Assembly: GCF_000012825.1 (NCBI RefSeq)
Contig: NC_009614.1
Location: 1,364,001 to 1,428,000, forward strand
Origin: Phocaeicola vulgatus ATCC 8482
GTDB lineage: Bacteria > Bacteroidota > Bacteroidia > Bacteroidales > Bacteroidaceae
DNA: 64,000 nucleotides
Reading direction: 5' to 3'
The number at the start of each line of letters is the position of its first letter. Within the stretch, counting starts at the first letter, position 1. The position numbers were made by a program, and so were the translations under genes. The notes beneath the pieces are model-generated. The model was not told where the DNA came from, did no database searches, and was given only the letters and a program-made list of their open reading frames with translations. Shown in pieces: positions 43,980 through 52,776 of this stretch.

Positions 43980-46630
43980 TGCAATTCCATTCTAAATTTT
44001 CTTTTCTTCTGCTCCTTTGCCTCATGCACATTTGTATTGAGGCAAAAGGAACAGAACATGATGAGCCCCTCGTAACATTAGATATGAAACAAACCCCCAT
44101 CCGTAAAGTTTTGGCAGAAATCACCCGGCAGACAGGTGTAACCTTTTCGTATGAGTCCTCCTTAACAAAACATCTGTTACCGATAGATATAACAATAACC
44201 GCCCAGCCGTTATCCCACTGTTTGCGCATTCTGTTTCAAAAACTGCCCGTAGAATATATACAATCAGGCAAATACATCATCCTCAAGAAAAAACAGAAAA
44301 ACATTGTAATCAGCGGCTTCATACGAGACAAATCCTCCTCAGAGTCCCTTATAGGCGCCTCCATCTATGATGCCAAAAGCCATCAAGGAACAACCAGCAA
44401 CGCCGACGGCTTTTTCAGTCTGACTCTGGAAGCCGGAAACGATGTATACCTGAACATCTCCTATGTAGGTTATGACAGTTTCCACCGTTCATTCACACAA
44501 TTGGAACAAGACACGCTGCTTCCGGTTCTGCTGAACAGCCACCAGCAATTAGCCGAAGTGGTAGTGACCGGAGAATATACCTCTTCTCCATTAGTCCAAA
44601 CATCCGATATGGGACATACCCGTCTCAACAAAGACCTGATCCAACAAACCCCGGTATTATTCGGAGAAGCTGATATTATAAAAACTCTACAGACCTTGCC
44701 GGGTGTATCGGCAGGCACAGCCGGATTGGCAGGAATGTATGTGCGGGGCGGTAATGGAGACGACAATCTTTATATGATAGAAGGGAATCCGTTATACCAG
44801 ATCAACCATGTGGGCGGTCTGTTTTCCTCCTTCAACGCCGAAGCCGTAAAGGATGTAGAATTCTTTAAGTCCGCCTTCCCCGCCCGTTACGGAGGAAGAC
44901 TGTCCAGCGTAGTCGATATCCATACAAAGGATGGCAACATGAAAGAATATCACGGAAGCGCCATGCTGGGACTGACCTCAGGCAGCCTGAATCTGGAAGG
45001 TCCGTTGGTCAAAGACCGGACCTCATTCAACTTTGCATTACGCCGTTCATGGATTGACGCGCTTTCGGCCCCAACCATCGCCATCTGGAACGCTACCAGA
45101 AATAAAGGAGAAACCCAAATAGTGGCACGATACGCTTTTACCGACATGAACTTTAAACTCAACCACCAGTTCAATGACCGCAGCCGCGGATATGCCGGTC
45201 TTTACTGGGGAAACGATTTTTTGAAGGGAGGAGAAAAAAGAGAAGGTGACAATGGATATGAAAGCAGAAACACCGGCAGACTGCGATGGGGAAACATCAT
45301 GGCATTTACCGGCTGGTCATACGTATTCAACAACCAACTCTTCGGTAATGTGAATGCCGCCTTTACCCACTATTCTTCCACCTTGAAAGGAGACTACTAC
45401 CAAGGAACAGAAGCCAACTACGTATCACAGGAAAGTTCAACCCGGAACCGCATTGACGACCTCAGCATACGAGCCAATTTCGATTTCCGCCCCAATGCTT
45501 CCCACCAGTTGCATTTCGGCACTCATTATATTTACCACCGTTTTCATCCCGTAGACGAAAAATCGCATTTTTCCAATGGCATGACCACCCAGACCAGACA
45601 AAACAACGACACTGCCCTACCTGCACATGAATTAGGCATATATATGGAAGAAGACTGGAAAATGAACAAAAGAATACGTTTGAACGCTGGGGTTCACCTC
45701 GGACTATACACCATTGACGGGAAAACGTACACTTCCCTGGAACCCCGTTTTTCCAGTCGTTTCCTGATCAATCCGCAACTCAGCCTCAAAGCCTCTTATA
45801 CCCGGATGAGCCAATATGTACATCAAGTCAATGAAAGCTACATCAACCTGCCCACAGACACATGGATACCGGTCAGCCGCAAGCTGAAACCGATGCAGAG
45901 CGACCAACTGGCTGTAGGAGCTTATTACACCACCGGCAACAAAATCTACTCTTTCTCCATAGAAGGATATTATAAATGGATGAAACATCTGATGGACTAT
46001 AAAGACAACTACCAGTTTCTCCCTCCTTCCACCAGCTGGGAAGACAAACTGACTCAAGGAAAAGGACGTTCTTACGGCGTAGAACTTATTGCCCGCAAAG
46101 AAAAAGGGAAAATAACCGGATGGGCAGGCTATACTCTAAGCTGGAATGACAGACAGTTCACTGAGATAAATAAAGGCAAGCGTTTTCCTGCCAAATTCGA
46201 TAACCGGCATAAATTCAATATAATAGCCAATTGGAAAATCAAGCCCAAACTGGAGTTGACCGGAAGCTGGACCTACGCAACCGGTAACCGGCTCACGGTT
46301 TCTTTCGAAAACTACCAGGCCGTTTCTCCCCAACATCCGTTTCCGGGAGGCAGCCTGGTTCCTCCTTATATAGATTCAGGCGGATTAGACTATTATACGG
46401 AACGTAATAATTTCCAACTTCCCGCCTATCACAGACTCGACTTGGGCATCAATATTTACCGGCCAAAGAAAAAGAACCGGATGGGAATATGGAATATCAG
46501 CATCTACAATGTCTATTCCTACATGGCACCCGTCAGCATACGCAAAGGATGGTGGTATAATAACGACTGCTTCTATACCCTGGGCATAGTTCCCATTATA
46601 CCATCAGTTTCTTACACTTATAAATTTTAA
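43976..46630 (+). CDS. TonB-dependent receptor with STN signalling domain
   Basis: 884 residues. A signal peptide is followed by an STN domain (LVTLDMKQTPIRKVLAEITRQTGVTFSYES, residues about 32-105), which contacts FecR. A carboxypeptidase-regulatory-like domain (ISGFIRDKSSSESLIGASIYDAKSH) follows, then the plug (TPVLFGEADIIKTLQTLPGVSAGTAGLAGMYVRGGNGDDNLYMIEGNPLYQ in sequence) and a barrel ending SVSYTYKF. Receptors of this shape work with DUF4249 lipoproteins, and one is encoded directly downstream with no gap. The ligand is unknown; it need not be a glycan. Confidence 0.92.
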   Translation: MMQFHSKFSFLLLLCLMHICIEAKGTEHDEPLVTLDMKQTPIRKVLAEITRQTGVTFSYESSLTKHLLPIDITITAQPLSHCLRILFQKLPVEYIQSGKYIILKKKQKNIVISGFIRDKSSSESLIGASIYDAKSHQGTTSNADGFFSLTLEAGNDVYLNISYVGYDSFHRSFTQLEQDTLLPVLLNSHQQLAEVVVTGEYTSSPLVQTSDMGHTRLNKDLIQQTPVLFGEADIIKTLQTLPGVSAGTAGLAGMYVRGGNGDDNLYMIEGNPLYQINHVGGLFSSFNAEAVKDVEFFKSAFPARYGGRLSSVVDIHTKDGNMKEYHGSAMLGLTSGSLNLEGPLVKDRTSFNFALRRSWIDALSAPTIAIWNATRNKGETQIVARYAFTDMNFKLNHQFNDRSRGYAGLYWGNDFLKGGEKREGDNGYESRNTGRLRWGNIMAFTGWSYVFNNQLFGNVNAAFTHYSSTLKGDYYQGTEANYVSQESSTRNRIDDLSIRANFDFRPNASHQLHFGTHYIYHRFHPVDEKSHFSNGMTTQTRQNNDTALPAHELGIYMEEDWKMNKRIRLNAGVHLGLYTIDGKTYTSLEPRFSSRFLINPQLSLKASYTRMSQYVHQVNESYINLPTDTWIPVSRKLKPMQSDQLAVGAYYTTGNKIYSFSIEGYYKWMKHLMDYKDNYQFLPPSTSWEDKLTQGKGRSYGVELIARKEKGKITGWAGYTLSWNDRQFTEINKGKRFPAKFDNRHKFNIIANWKIKPKLELTGSWTYATGNRLTVSFENYQAVSPQHPFPGGSLVPPYIDSGGLDYYTERNNFQLPAYHRLDLGINIYRPKKKNRMGIWNISIYNVYSYMAPVSIRKGWWYNNDCFYTLGIVPIIPSVSYTYKF

Positions 46631-47602
46631 ATGATTATGAAACATCTGCTATATACATTACTTCTAGGAGTGTTCCTTACCTCCTGTTATCGAAAAATAG
46701 ATTTGAACGAATATCGCACTACGCCCAAAATGGTAATAAACAGTGTAGTATCCCCCGACACAGTGGTAATGGCCTCCATCACCCGGACCTGGTTCTATCC
46801 AGACAAGAAGCCTTATGTCAATCTCCCTCACGCCCATGTGGAGCTCTATATCAACAATCAATACATAGAAACCATGCAATGGAAAACACTGAATAATCCC
46901 CGGAACCCAGACCAGCCGGATACCTTATTCCTTTCAAATACAATCCCGGCAGAAGGAGACCGGATAAAAATTGTTGCATCCACCCCCGAATATGGTACGG
47001 TAACGGCAGAAGATATCATACCAAAGAAAGTAGCTATAAAAAACGCCAGTCATACAATTAAAAAAGGTAACGGAGTTTATCAAGGAACAATTTCCGACTA
47101 TTTTGAAATATACTATGAAGTCACGTTTGATGAATTTCCGGAAAAGAACAATTATTATCTGGCCAAAATCACACAAATAAAAACGGGCTATTACGGTTAC
47201 TACGAAACAGAAATAGATTATATAGATCCTGTATTCAAGGAACAGGATGCCATATTGGACGAAAGTATGGCATTCAACGGATTGGAAAAAAGAGGAGGAG
47301 CCCTCTTTACCGACCAAAGCATTAACGGACAAACCTATACTTTACAAATAAAAGAGACAACGGCAGAGTTAGACGAAACAGAACAAAGAATCATTTCCAT
47401 CTATTCCCTTTCCGAATCCTACTTTTTATACCTGTTGTCCTTACAAAAAATTGCCGGAAGCACGTTAGAAGGAGGCTTGGGTAACATTGGACTAGCCGAA
47501 CCTCTACGGGTTTACAGCAATGTGGAGGGAGGAACAGGTATTCTGGGCGGCAACCAACATTCGGAAACAACTATAACATTGAATAACCCATCTAAAAAAT
47601 AA
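46631..47602 (+). CDS. DUF4249 lipoprotein
   Basis: 323 residues. The signal peptide ends in LTSC (lipidated Cys19), then YRKIDLNEYRTTPKMVINSVVSPDTVVMASITRTWFY, typical of DUF4249. The fold is predicted as beta domains (HAHVELYINNQYIETM, GDRIKIVASTPEYGTVTAEDIIPKKV). Members accompany STN-TonB receptors and probably sit on the outer membrane as substrate-binding partner. The start may be 46631 or the ATG at 46637; both give a good signal peptide. A 39-residue ORF follows 6 nt after the stop. Confidence 0.88.
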   Translation: MIMKHLLYTLLLGVFLTSCYRKIDLNEYRTTPKMVINSVVSPDTVVMASITRTWFYPDKKPYVNLPHAHVELYINNQYIETMQWKTLNNPRNPDQPDTLFLSNTIPAEGDRIKIVASTPEYGTVTAEDIIPKKVAIKNASHTIKKGNGVYQGTISDYFEIYYEVTFDEFPEKNNYYLAKITQIKTGYYGYYETEIDYIDPVFKEQDAILDESMAFNGLEKRGGALFTDQSINGQTYTLQIKETTAELDETEQRIISIYSLSESYFLYLLSLQKIAGSTLEGGLGNIGLAEPLRVYSNVEGGTGILGGNQHSETTITLNNPSKK

Positions 47603-47608
47603 TTGATT

Positions 47609-47728
47609 ATGGATACATTACAACAAGCTCCCGCCTTATGGTATTGGAGCGAACCCGCATCGGGATACAGCATTGAAGATTGCGAACAGATTGTAGCAGA
47701 AGAGATGCAAACAGCAAAAGCAGACTAA
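47609..47728 (+). CDS. Candidate 39-residue small protein
   Basis: The frame begins MDTLQQAPALWYWSEPASGY and ends in AEEMQTAKAD. It starts 6 nt after the DUF4249 stop with no terminator between, so it would be co-transcribed. It has no signal peptide or membrane segment, two Trp, one Cys, and a acidic C-terminal half likely to be helical (SIEDCEQIVAEEM). Nothing is recognised; it could be a small accessory protein or chance. A terminator hairpin follows 11 nt after its stop, which supports it as the last gene. Confidence 0.4.
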   Translation: MDTLQQAPALWYWSEPASGYSIEDCEQIVAEEMQTAKAD

Positions 47729-47739
47729 AAGTTCTGGCC

Positions 47740-47773
47740 ACCGTAGGGGTACATTGAAATGTCCCCCTACGGT
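47740..47773. terminator. Bidirectional terminator overlapping the pdxB stop
   Basis: ACCGTAGGGG (47740-47749) pairs with CCCCTACGGT (47764-47773), and inner ACAT/ATGT extend the stem. The stop codon of pdxB lies in the right arm. It has the same GTAGGGG core as the inverted repeat at 8206-8278. Confidence 0.7.
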
Positions 47774-48792
47774 AAAAAAGAAATTTCACGCCTCAATGGA
47801 TAATTCCCCCGCAAATGTTCAAATTCTTCGGGATGCCGTTTCAATGCATCACTGTCACGAGTCGGATCATACACCTGTAGAAAAGCCTCTTCCGGATCAG
47901 AAGAATAATCCATATACGGCAAAGCGGGCGGTACTATTTTAAAATCAGCCTGTATATGGAAGAAGTTACAAAGCTCCTCCAATGCCATCCGTGTAGCATT
48001 CGACTTTCCGTCAGCTGAATACCCTGCTATATGAGGGGTTCCCAAAAAAACTTTCTGCAACAAATCCGGGTGAATATCCGGTTCATTTTCCCACGTATCA
48101 ATAACCGCATCACGTATCCGGCCTGTCTTCAGCGCATCAAGCAAAGCCAATGTCTCTATTACTTCTCCACGAGAAGTATTCACAATAAAAGGTTTCCGTT
48201 GCAAACCGGCAAAGAAATCCGCATCCGCCAGATGGAACGTTTTATATTTCCCATTCCTGTTCAGCGGAGTATGAAAGGTTATTATATCACATTCCCTTGC
48301 CAGTACAGACAAATCCACAAATTCCGTTTCCCCCCGGTCCGCACGTGGAGGATCATTCAGCAAGACCCGCATCCCCAATGCCTCCGCCATACGTTGGATA
48401 CGGCTTCCCACATGTCCTACCCCAACAATCCCCAGACAGCTTTCTTCCAATCTCACCCCCTTCCGGCGTTTCAACAATAATAATACCGAATGCAGGTACT
48501 GCTCCACACTGCCGGCATTACAACCGGGACAATTTTTCCATACAATTCCCGCCTCATCACAATAGTCCACATCAATATGATCAAAACCGATGGTCGCAGT
48601 AGCAATGAATTTCACCTTGCTTCCTTCCAGCAGTTCACGGTTACAACGGGTACGGGTACGGATCACCAATGCGTCAGCATCCCGTACATCCCCGGCGGTA
48701 AAACCACTGCCGGGCAAATACACCACTTCATCGGCTATCTGTTCGACAGCTTCATGTATATAAGGTATTTTATTATCTACAATTATTTTCAT
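47767..48792 (-). CDS. pdxB: 4-phosphoerythronate dehydrogenase
   Basis: 341 residues. N-terminal KIIVDNKIPYIHEAVEQIADEVVYLPG and ATATIGFDHIDVDYCDEAGI are typical of PdxB. The NAD fold has LGIVGVGHVGSRI, catalytic Arg in NTSRGEVI, the His-containing GTPHIAGYSADGK, and a short C-terminal dimerisation segment. It oxidises 4-phosphoerythronate in pyridoxal phosphate synthesis. It is monocistronic and divergent from the lipopolysaccharide genes. Confidence 0.94.
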   Translation of the reverse strand: MKIIVDNKIPYIHEAVEQIADEVVYLPGSGFTAGDVRDADALVIRTRTRCNRELLEGSKVKFIATATIGFDHIDVDYCDEAGIVWKNCPGCNAGSVEQYLHSVLLLLKRRKGVRLEESCLGIVGVGHVGSRIQRMAEALGMRVLLNDPPRADRGETEFVDLSVLARECDIITFHTPLNRNGKYKTFHLADADFFAGLQRKPFIVNTSRGEVIETLALLDALKTGRIRDAVIDTWENEPDIHPDLLQKVFLGTPHIAGYSADGKSNATRMALEELCNFFHIQADFKIVPPALPYMDYSSDPEEAFLQVYDPTRDSDALKRHPEEFEHLRGNYPLRREISFLP

Positions 48793-48814
48793 CTTTCAAA
48801 AACTTGCTTGGGAA

Positions 48815-48822
48815 CAAAGGTA
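48815..48822 (-). promoter_or_regulatory. Candidate -7 element for pdxB
   Basis: On the minus strand TACCTTTG matches TAnnTTTG, about 25 nt before the pdxB ATG. No TTG is seen at the -33 position. Confidence 0.4.
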
Positions 48823-48843
48823 GACACTTTTACCGAATAATAA

Positions 48844-48874
48844 TTGGCTGATTAGAAAACTTTGCATAGATTTG
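48844..48874 (+). promoter_or_regulatory. Promoter of the lipopolysaccharide operon
   Basis: TTG (48844-48846), a 20-nt spacer and TAGATTTG (48867-48874), a full match to TAnnTTTG, 22 nt before the glycosyltransferase ATG. Confidence 0.55.
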
Positions 48875-48896
48875 TACATTCAATAAAACAGCTGTT

Positions 48897-49928
48897 ATGT
48901 CCAAGATTCTTGTAATCTGCTTTTCATCCATCAATAATGTGGCAATGGCAATCCCGGTCATTCACTCATTGGCTACGCAATATGCCCAGCATCAAATCAT
49001 GGTGCTGAGCATAGACACATTCTCCCCCTTATTCGAGAATGTGCCGGACAATGTTATTTTCCGTGGGGCAGATTTCAGAGGAGAACATGCCGGATTAATG
49101 GGTCTGGGATGGCTGTACAATGATTTAAAAGAAGAAAAATTTGATGCCGTAGCCGCTTTCCAGCCCACATTCCGCAGCCGTTTTCTTTGCTGGCGTTTTC
49201 GTCTGGCAGGCATAAAAGCAGCCCACATCAAGCAGAACAGGCGGGAACTGCAAAAACTGATACGGCGGAAACATAAAATATATACAGAGCAAGACTCCTT
49301 TTTTCAGCGCTGTGCCCATACGCTCAGTCAGATAGGTTACCCCATCCGGTTAAGTTTCCTCTCCCTTTTCGGAAAGAATAAAGGCAATATTTCCAGCCTG
49401 GCTCCGTTAACCGGTGAAAAGAACCAAGAAACATGGATTGGAATCGCTCCCTTTGCAACACATGTAGGCAAAATCTATCCGTTGTCAAAGCAAGAGCAGA
49501 TCCTCAAACATCTATCTGCACGCGACCATACAAAAATCTTCTTATTCGGAGGCGGGAAAAAAGAAATCAAAGTATTGGAAGAATGGGCCCAACATTTCCC
49601 CAATGTCATCTCAACAGCCGGCAAACTAACCATAAATATGGAATTGGCCCTCATGAGCAATATGGACGTCATGCTGGTAATGGATGCCGCCAATATGCAC
49701 CTTGCATCATTAGTGAACATCCCGGTTGTGTCCATTTGGGGGGCAACGCATCCCTGTGCAGGCTTTGCAGGATGGAATCAGTCTGCGGCAAACACAATAC
49801 AGATAGACCTGCCCTGCCGTCCTTGTTCCTTATCCGGAGAAAAGCACTGTTATAGAAAAGATTATGCCTGTCTGCAAGGCATAACTCCCGAAATGGTAAT
49901 AGAACACATAAACAAAGTCATCAGTTAA
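48897..49928 (+). CDS. Glycosyltransferase family 9 (lipopolysaccharide heptosyltransferase-like)
   Basis: 343 residues. It opens ILVICFSSINNVAMAIPVIHSLA, close to the GT9 start. The second Rossmann domain has WIGIAPFATHVGKIYPL, the donor-binding MSNMDVMLVMDAANMHLASLVNIPVVSIWGATHP and a Cys-rich tail (LPCRPCSLSGEKHCYRKDYACL) also seen in related heptosyltransferases. GT9 enzymes add heptose to the inner core. The donor here is not certain. The acyltransferase gene starts directly after its stop. Confidence 0.88.
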   Translation: MSKILVICFSSINNVAMAIPVIHSLATQYAQHQIMVLSIDTFSPLFENVPDNVIFRGADFRGEHAGLMGLGWLYNDLKEEKFDAVAAFQPTFRSRFLCWRFRLAGIKAAHIKQNRRELQKLIRRKHKIYTEQDSFFQRCAHTLSQIGYPIRLSFLSLFGKNKGNISSLAPLTGEKNQETWIGIAPFATHVGKIYPLSKQEQILKHLSARDHTKIFLFGGGKKEIKVLEEWAQHFPNVISTAGKLTINMELALMSNMDVMLVMDAANMHLASLVNIPVVSIWGATHPCAGFAGWNQSAANTIQIDLPCRPCSLSGEKHCYRKDYACLQGITPEMVIEHINKVIS

Positions 49929-50852
49929 ATGAAACAAATAAATCTCATATATTATTCCGTTTTCTTCTTGTGGTATTTGCTTTCGCTTCTACCCTTGCGA
50001 TTCTTATATTTCATATCCGATCTTCTTTTTTATCCGCTCTATTATTGCATCCGCTACAGACGTAAAATCATACGCAATAATTTATCAAACTCATTCCCCG
50101 AGAAAGATTTAAAAGAGATTGTCCAAATCGAGAAACAATTTTACTCTTTCTTTTGCGACTATATAGTAGAAACGCTCAAGTTATTCTCCATTTCAAAAAA
50201 ACAACTGATGAGAAGAATGACTTTTGAAGGACTGGACGAGATAGTGGAAAGCATGAACAAAAAGAACAAAGACTTCTGTTTTATCTATTTAGGGCATTAT
50301 TGCAACTGGGAATGGATTGCATCCTTGCCTTATTGGATTTCCAAAGACATATCCTGCGGACAAATCTATCATCCACTGTACAATCAGGCTTTCGACAAAC
50401 TATTTCTAAGATTACGCAACCAGTTCGGAGGCGAATGCATCCCCATGAAAACGACTTTGCGCCGCATCATTGAATTGAAACGGACAAAGCAAAAGGCAAT
50501 TATCGGATTTATTTCGGACCAAGCACCCAAGTGGAACAGCATACATCACTGGACTGAATTTCTAAACCAAGAAACACCGGTTTTCATCGGTACGGAGAAA
50601 ATAGGCAAACAAGTGGACGCCTTGATTTATTATGCTGACGTAACACGGGTCAAAAGAGGATACTACCACTGCCGGCTCAAACCATTGTGCGACACCCCCC
50701 GGCAAGTACCCGATTTTGAATTGACCGATTTGTTTACCCGAGAATTGGAACAAACAATAAAAGCGCATCCCCAATATTGGCTCTGGAGCCATAACCGCTG
50801 GAAAAGAACCAAAGAAGAGTGGCTGCGCAGACAACAGGAAGAAACTAAGTGA
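49929..50852 (+). CDS. LpxL/HtrB-like lipid A acyltransferase
   Basis: 307 residues with an N-terminal membrane segment (IYYSVFFLWYLLSLLPLRFLYF). The HX4E catalytic motif is HYCNWE (His123, Glu128), followed by ISDQAPKWNSIHHWTEFLNQETPVF, typical of the LpxL family. It transfers a secondary acyl chain to lipid A at the inner membrane. Position directly after a GT9 gene and 2 nt before glf shows a lipopolysaccharide role. Confidence 0.87.
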   Translation: MKQINLIYYSVFFLWYLLSLLPLRFLYFISDLLFYPLYYCIRYRRKIIRNNLSNSFPEKDLKEIVQIEKQFYSFFCDYIVETLKLFSISKKQLMRRMTFEGLDEIVESMNKKNKDFCFIYLGHYCNWEWIASLPYWISKDISCGQIYHPLYNQAFDKLFLRLRNQFGGECIPMKTTLRRIIELKRTKQKAIIGFISDQAPKWNSIHHWTEFLNQETPVFIGTEKIGKQVDALIYYADVTRVKRGYYHCRLKPLCDTPRQVPDFELTDLFTRELEQTIKAHPQYWLWSHNRWKRTKEEWLRRQQEETK

Positions 50853-50854
50853 TT

Positions 50855-51961
50855 ATGGAAAAATATGATTATTTGATAGTAGGTGCCGGTTTGTTCGGCG
50901 CCGTTTTTGCCCACGAGGCAAAACGAGTAGGTAAACATTGCCTGGTAATTGACAAGCGCAATCATCGCGGAGGCAATATCTACTGTGAAGATATAGAGGG
51001 CATCCATGTACATAAATATGGTGCACATATCTTCCATACCGACAATAAAGAAGTGTGGGACTATGTAAACAGCTTTGTCGAATTCAACCGATACACCAAC
51101 TCCCCTTTGGCTTACTTTGACGGGAAATTATACAATCTTCCCTTCAACATGAACACTTTTTATCAGCTGTGGGGAGTAAAGACTCCAGCGGAAGCCAAGG
51201 CCAAGATAGAAGAGCAACGTAAAGAATTTGACCATATCGCCACCCCCGCCAACCTGGAGGAGCAAGCATTAAAGCTATGTGGAAAAGACATTTACCATCG
51301 CCTTATCAAAGGTTATACAGAGAAACAATGGGGACGTTCCGCCAAAGAATTACCGGCATTCATCATCAAACGTATTCCTTTCCGTTTCATTTATGACAAC
51401 AACTATTTCAATGACAGCTACCAAGGAATCCCCAAAGGCGGATACAACGCCCTTATCGATGCGTTACTGGAAGGAACCGAGGTTCGTCTCAACACCAATT
51501 ATTTCAACAACCGCAATGAACTGGACGCATTGGCAAACAATATCCTGTTCACCGGATGCATAGACCAGTTCTTCGATTACCAATGCGGACATCTGGAATA
51601 CAGAAGCCTGCGCTTTGAACATAAACAGCTGGAAACAGAGGATTTCCAAGGCAACGCAGTAGTCAATTATACAGAACGTGAGGTACCCTATACCCGAATC
51701 ATTGAGCACAAACACTTTGAATTCGGCACACAGCCCACCACTGTAATCACGTATGAATATCCCGATGATTTCGCGCCGGGCAAAGAACCTTACTATCCGA
51801 TAAACGACAAGCGGAACACCGAAATGATGAGCCAATATAAAAAACTGGCCTCTGAGCGGAAAGACGTTTTATTCGGAGGCCGTCTGGCACAATACGCATA
51901 CGCCGACATGGACGATACCGTAGCCGCCGCCCTCGCCTTATGCAAAAAGACATTTAAATAA
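50855..51961 (+). CDS. glf: UDP-galactopyranose mutase
   Basis: 368 residues. FAD-binding YDYLIVGAGLFGAVFAHEA and IDKRNHRGGNIY open the protein; HKYGAHIFHTD and the NLPFNMNTFYQLW region are typical of Glf, and FGGRLAQYAYADMDDTVAAAL closes it. It converts UDP-galactopyranose to UDP-galactofuranose. I prefer the ATG at 50855; a GTG at 50849 overlaps the preceding stop. Its presence with a GlfT-like glycosyltransferase indicates galactofuranose in the surface polysaccharide. A hairpin follows its stop. Confidence 0.95.
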   Translation: MEKYDYLIVGAGLFGAVFAHEAKRVGKHCLVIDKRNHRGGNIYCEDIEGIHVHKYGAHIFHTDNKEVWDYVNSFVEFNRYTNSPLAYFDGKLYNLPFNMNTFYQLWGVKTPAEAKAKIEEQRKEFDHIATPANLEEQALKLCGKDIYHRLIKGYTEKQWGRSAKELPAFIIKRIPFRFIYDNNYFNDSYQGIPKGGYNALIDALLEGTEVRLNTNYFNNRNELDALANNILFTGCIDQFFDYQCGHLEYRSLRFEHKQLETEDFQGNAVVNYTEREVPYTRIIEHKHFEFGTQPTTVITYEYPDDFAPGKEPYYPINDKRNTEMMSQYKKLASERKDVLFGGRLAQYAYADMDDTVAAALALCKKTFK

Positions 51962-51969
51962 AAGGAAAT

Positions 51970-51990
51970 CCTTGGACTCCCCAAGGTTTT
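51970..51990 (+). terminator. Terminator of the glf operon, overlapping the next promoter
   Basis: CCTTGG (51970-51975) pairs with CCAAGG (51981-51986), loop ACTCC, followed by TTTT. The TTG of the next promoter lies in its left arm. Confidence 0.6.
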
Positions 51991-52002
51991 CCGCTAAATT
52001 TG
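51972..52002 (+). promoter_or_regulatory. Promoter of the glycosyltransferase-kinase operon
   Basis: TTG (51972-51974), a 20-nt spacer and TAAATTTG (51995-52002), a full match to TAnnTTTG. The ATG at 52045 follows about 42 nt later. The promoter is built over the terminator of the previous operon. Confidence 0.55.
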
Positions 52003-52044
52003 CATGATATTCCTAAATTGACAAACAACATAGATAACAAACCA

Positions 52045-52761
52045 ATGAAGTGCCTTCATATCATAACACCCGTAAAAGATTCGATTGACTCCACGCTTGA
52101 AACCGTAAAAGCAATCATGGAATCGGATATTTTGGTTCCTTTCACTTATACTGTCTATAACGATTTCAGCACGGAAGAAAATACCCATCGGCTGGAAGAG
52201 GCCGCCCGTCAATGGAATTTTCGTCTGGTCAACTTATCAGACCTGACCGACCACCCCTCTCCCAACTATCTACTGGTGTTACAAACAGCACAAAAAGAAG
52301 CCATCGAAGCAGATGCAGGATTACTGATTGTGGAATCGGATGTTATTGTCAAAAAAAACACATTGCAATCACTATACAATGGAGCATTGCAACAGAAACA
52401 ATGCGGAATTGCAGCCGCTGTGACAACCGATGAAAAAGGCGTAATCAATTACCCCTACCTACACGCCAAAGGACACGAGAATCAAGTGTACCCGGAAAAA
52501 AAGCATTGCAGCTTCTGCTGTTCACTACTCACCCCCGGACTGCTGAAAGCATTTGACTTTCAGACATTAGACCCAAGCAAGAACTGGTATGATGTGACCA
52601 TCTCGCACGAGTCACTGAAACGAGGTTTCCAAAACTACCTGTTCACCACGTTGCCCGTATGGCACAGGCCCCATAGCAGCCGTCCGTGGAAACAACTGAA
52701 ATACAAGAATCCTTTAAAATATTACTGGTTGAAATATACCAAAGGACTAGACAAAATTTAA
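52045..52761 (+). CDS. Glycosyltransferase, GT-A fold (family 2-like)
   Basis: 238 residues. CLHIITPVKDSIDSTLETVKAI starts the fold and AGLLIVESDVIVKKNTL carries the metal-binding DxD-like motif (ESDV). A Cys-rich HCSFCCSLLTPGL is present. I take the ATG at 52045, because an upstream in-frame TTG falls inside the promoter -7 box. The kinase gene follows after 15 nt. The sugar is unknown. Confidence 0.8.
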   Translation: MKCLHIITPVKDSIDSTLETVKAIMESDILVPFTYTVYNDFSTEENTHRLEEAARQWNFRLVNLSDLTDHPSPNYLLVLQTAQKEAIEADAGLLIVESDVIVKKNTLQSLYNGALQQKQCGIAAAVTTDEKGVINYPYLHAKGHENQVYPEKKHCSFCCSLLTPGLLKAFDFQTLDPSKNWYDVTISHESLKRGFQNYLFTTLPVWHRPHSSRPWKQLKYKNPLKYYWLKYTKGLDKI

Positions 52762-52776
52762 CACTATTATAATGAT

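Noticed and set aside
52000-52044. TTG start giving 15 more residues for the glycosyltransferase at 52045
   Set aside because: It lies in the TAAATTTG promoter box; the GT-A fold begins right after the ATG at 52045.
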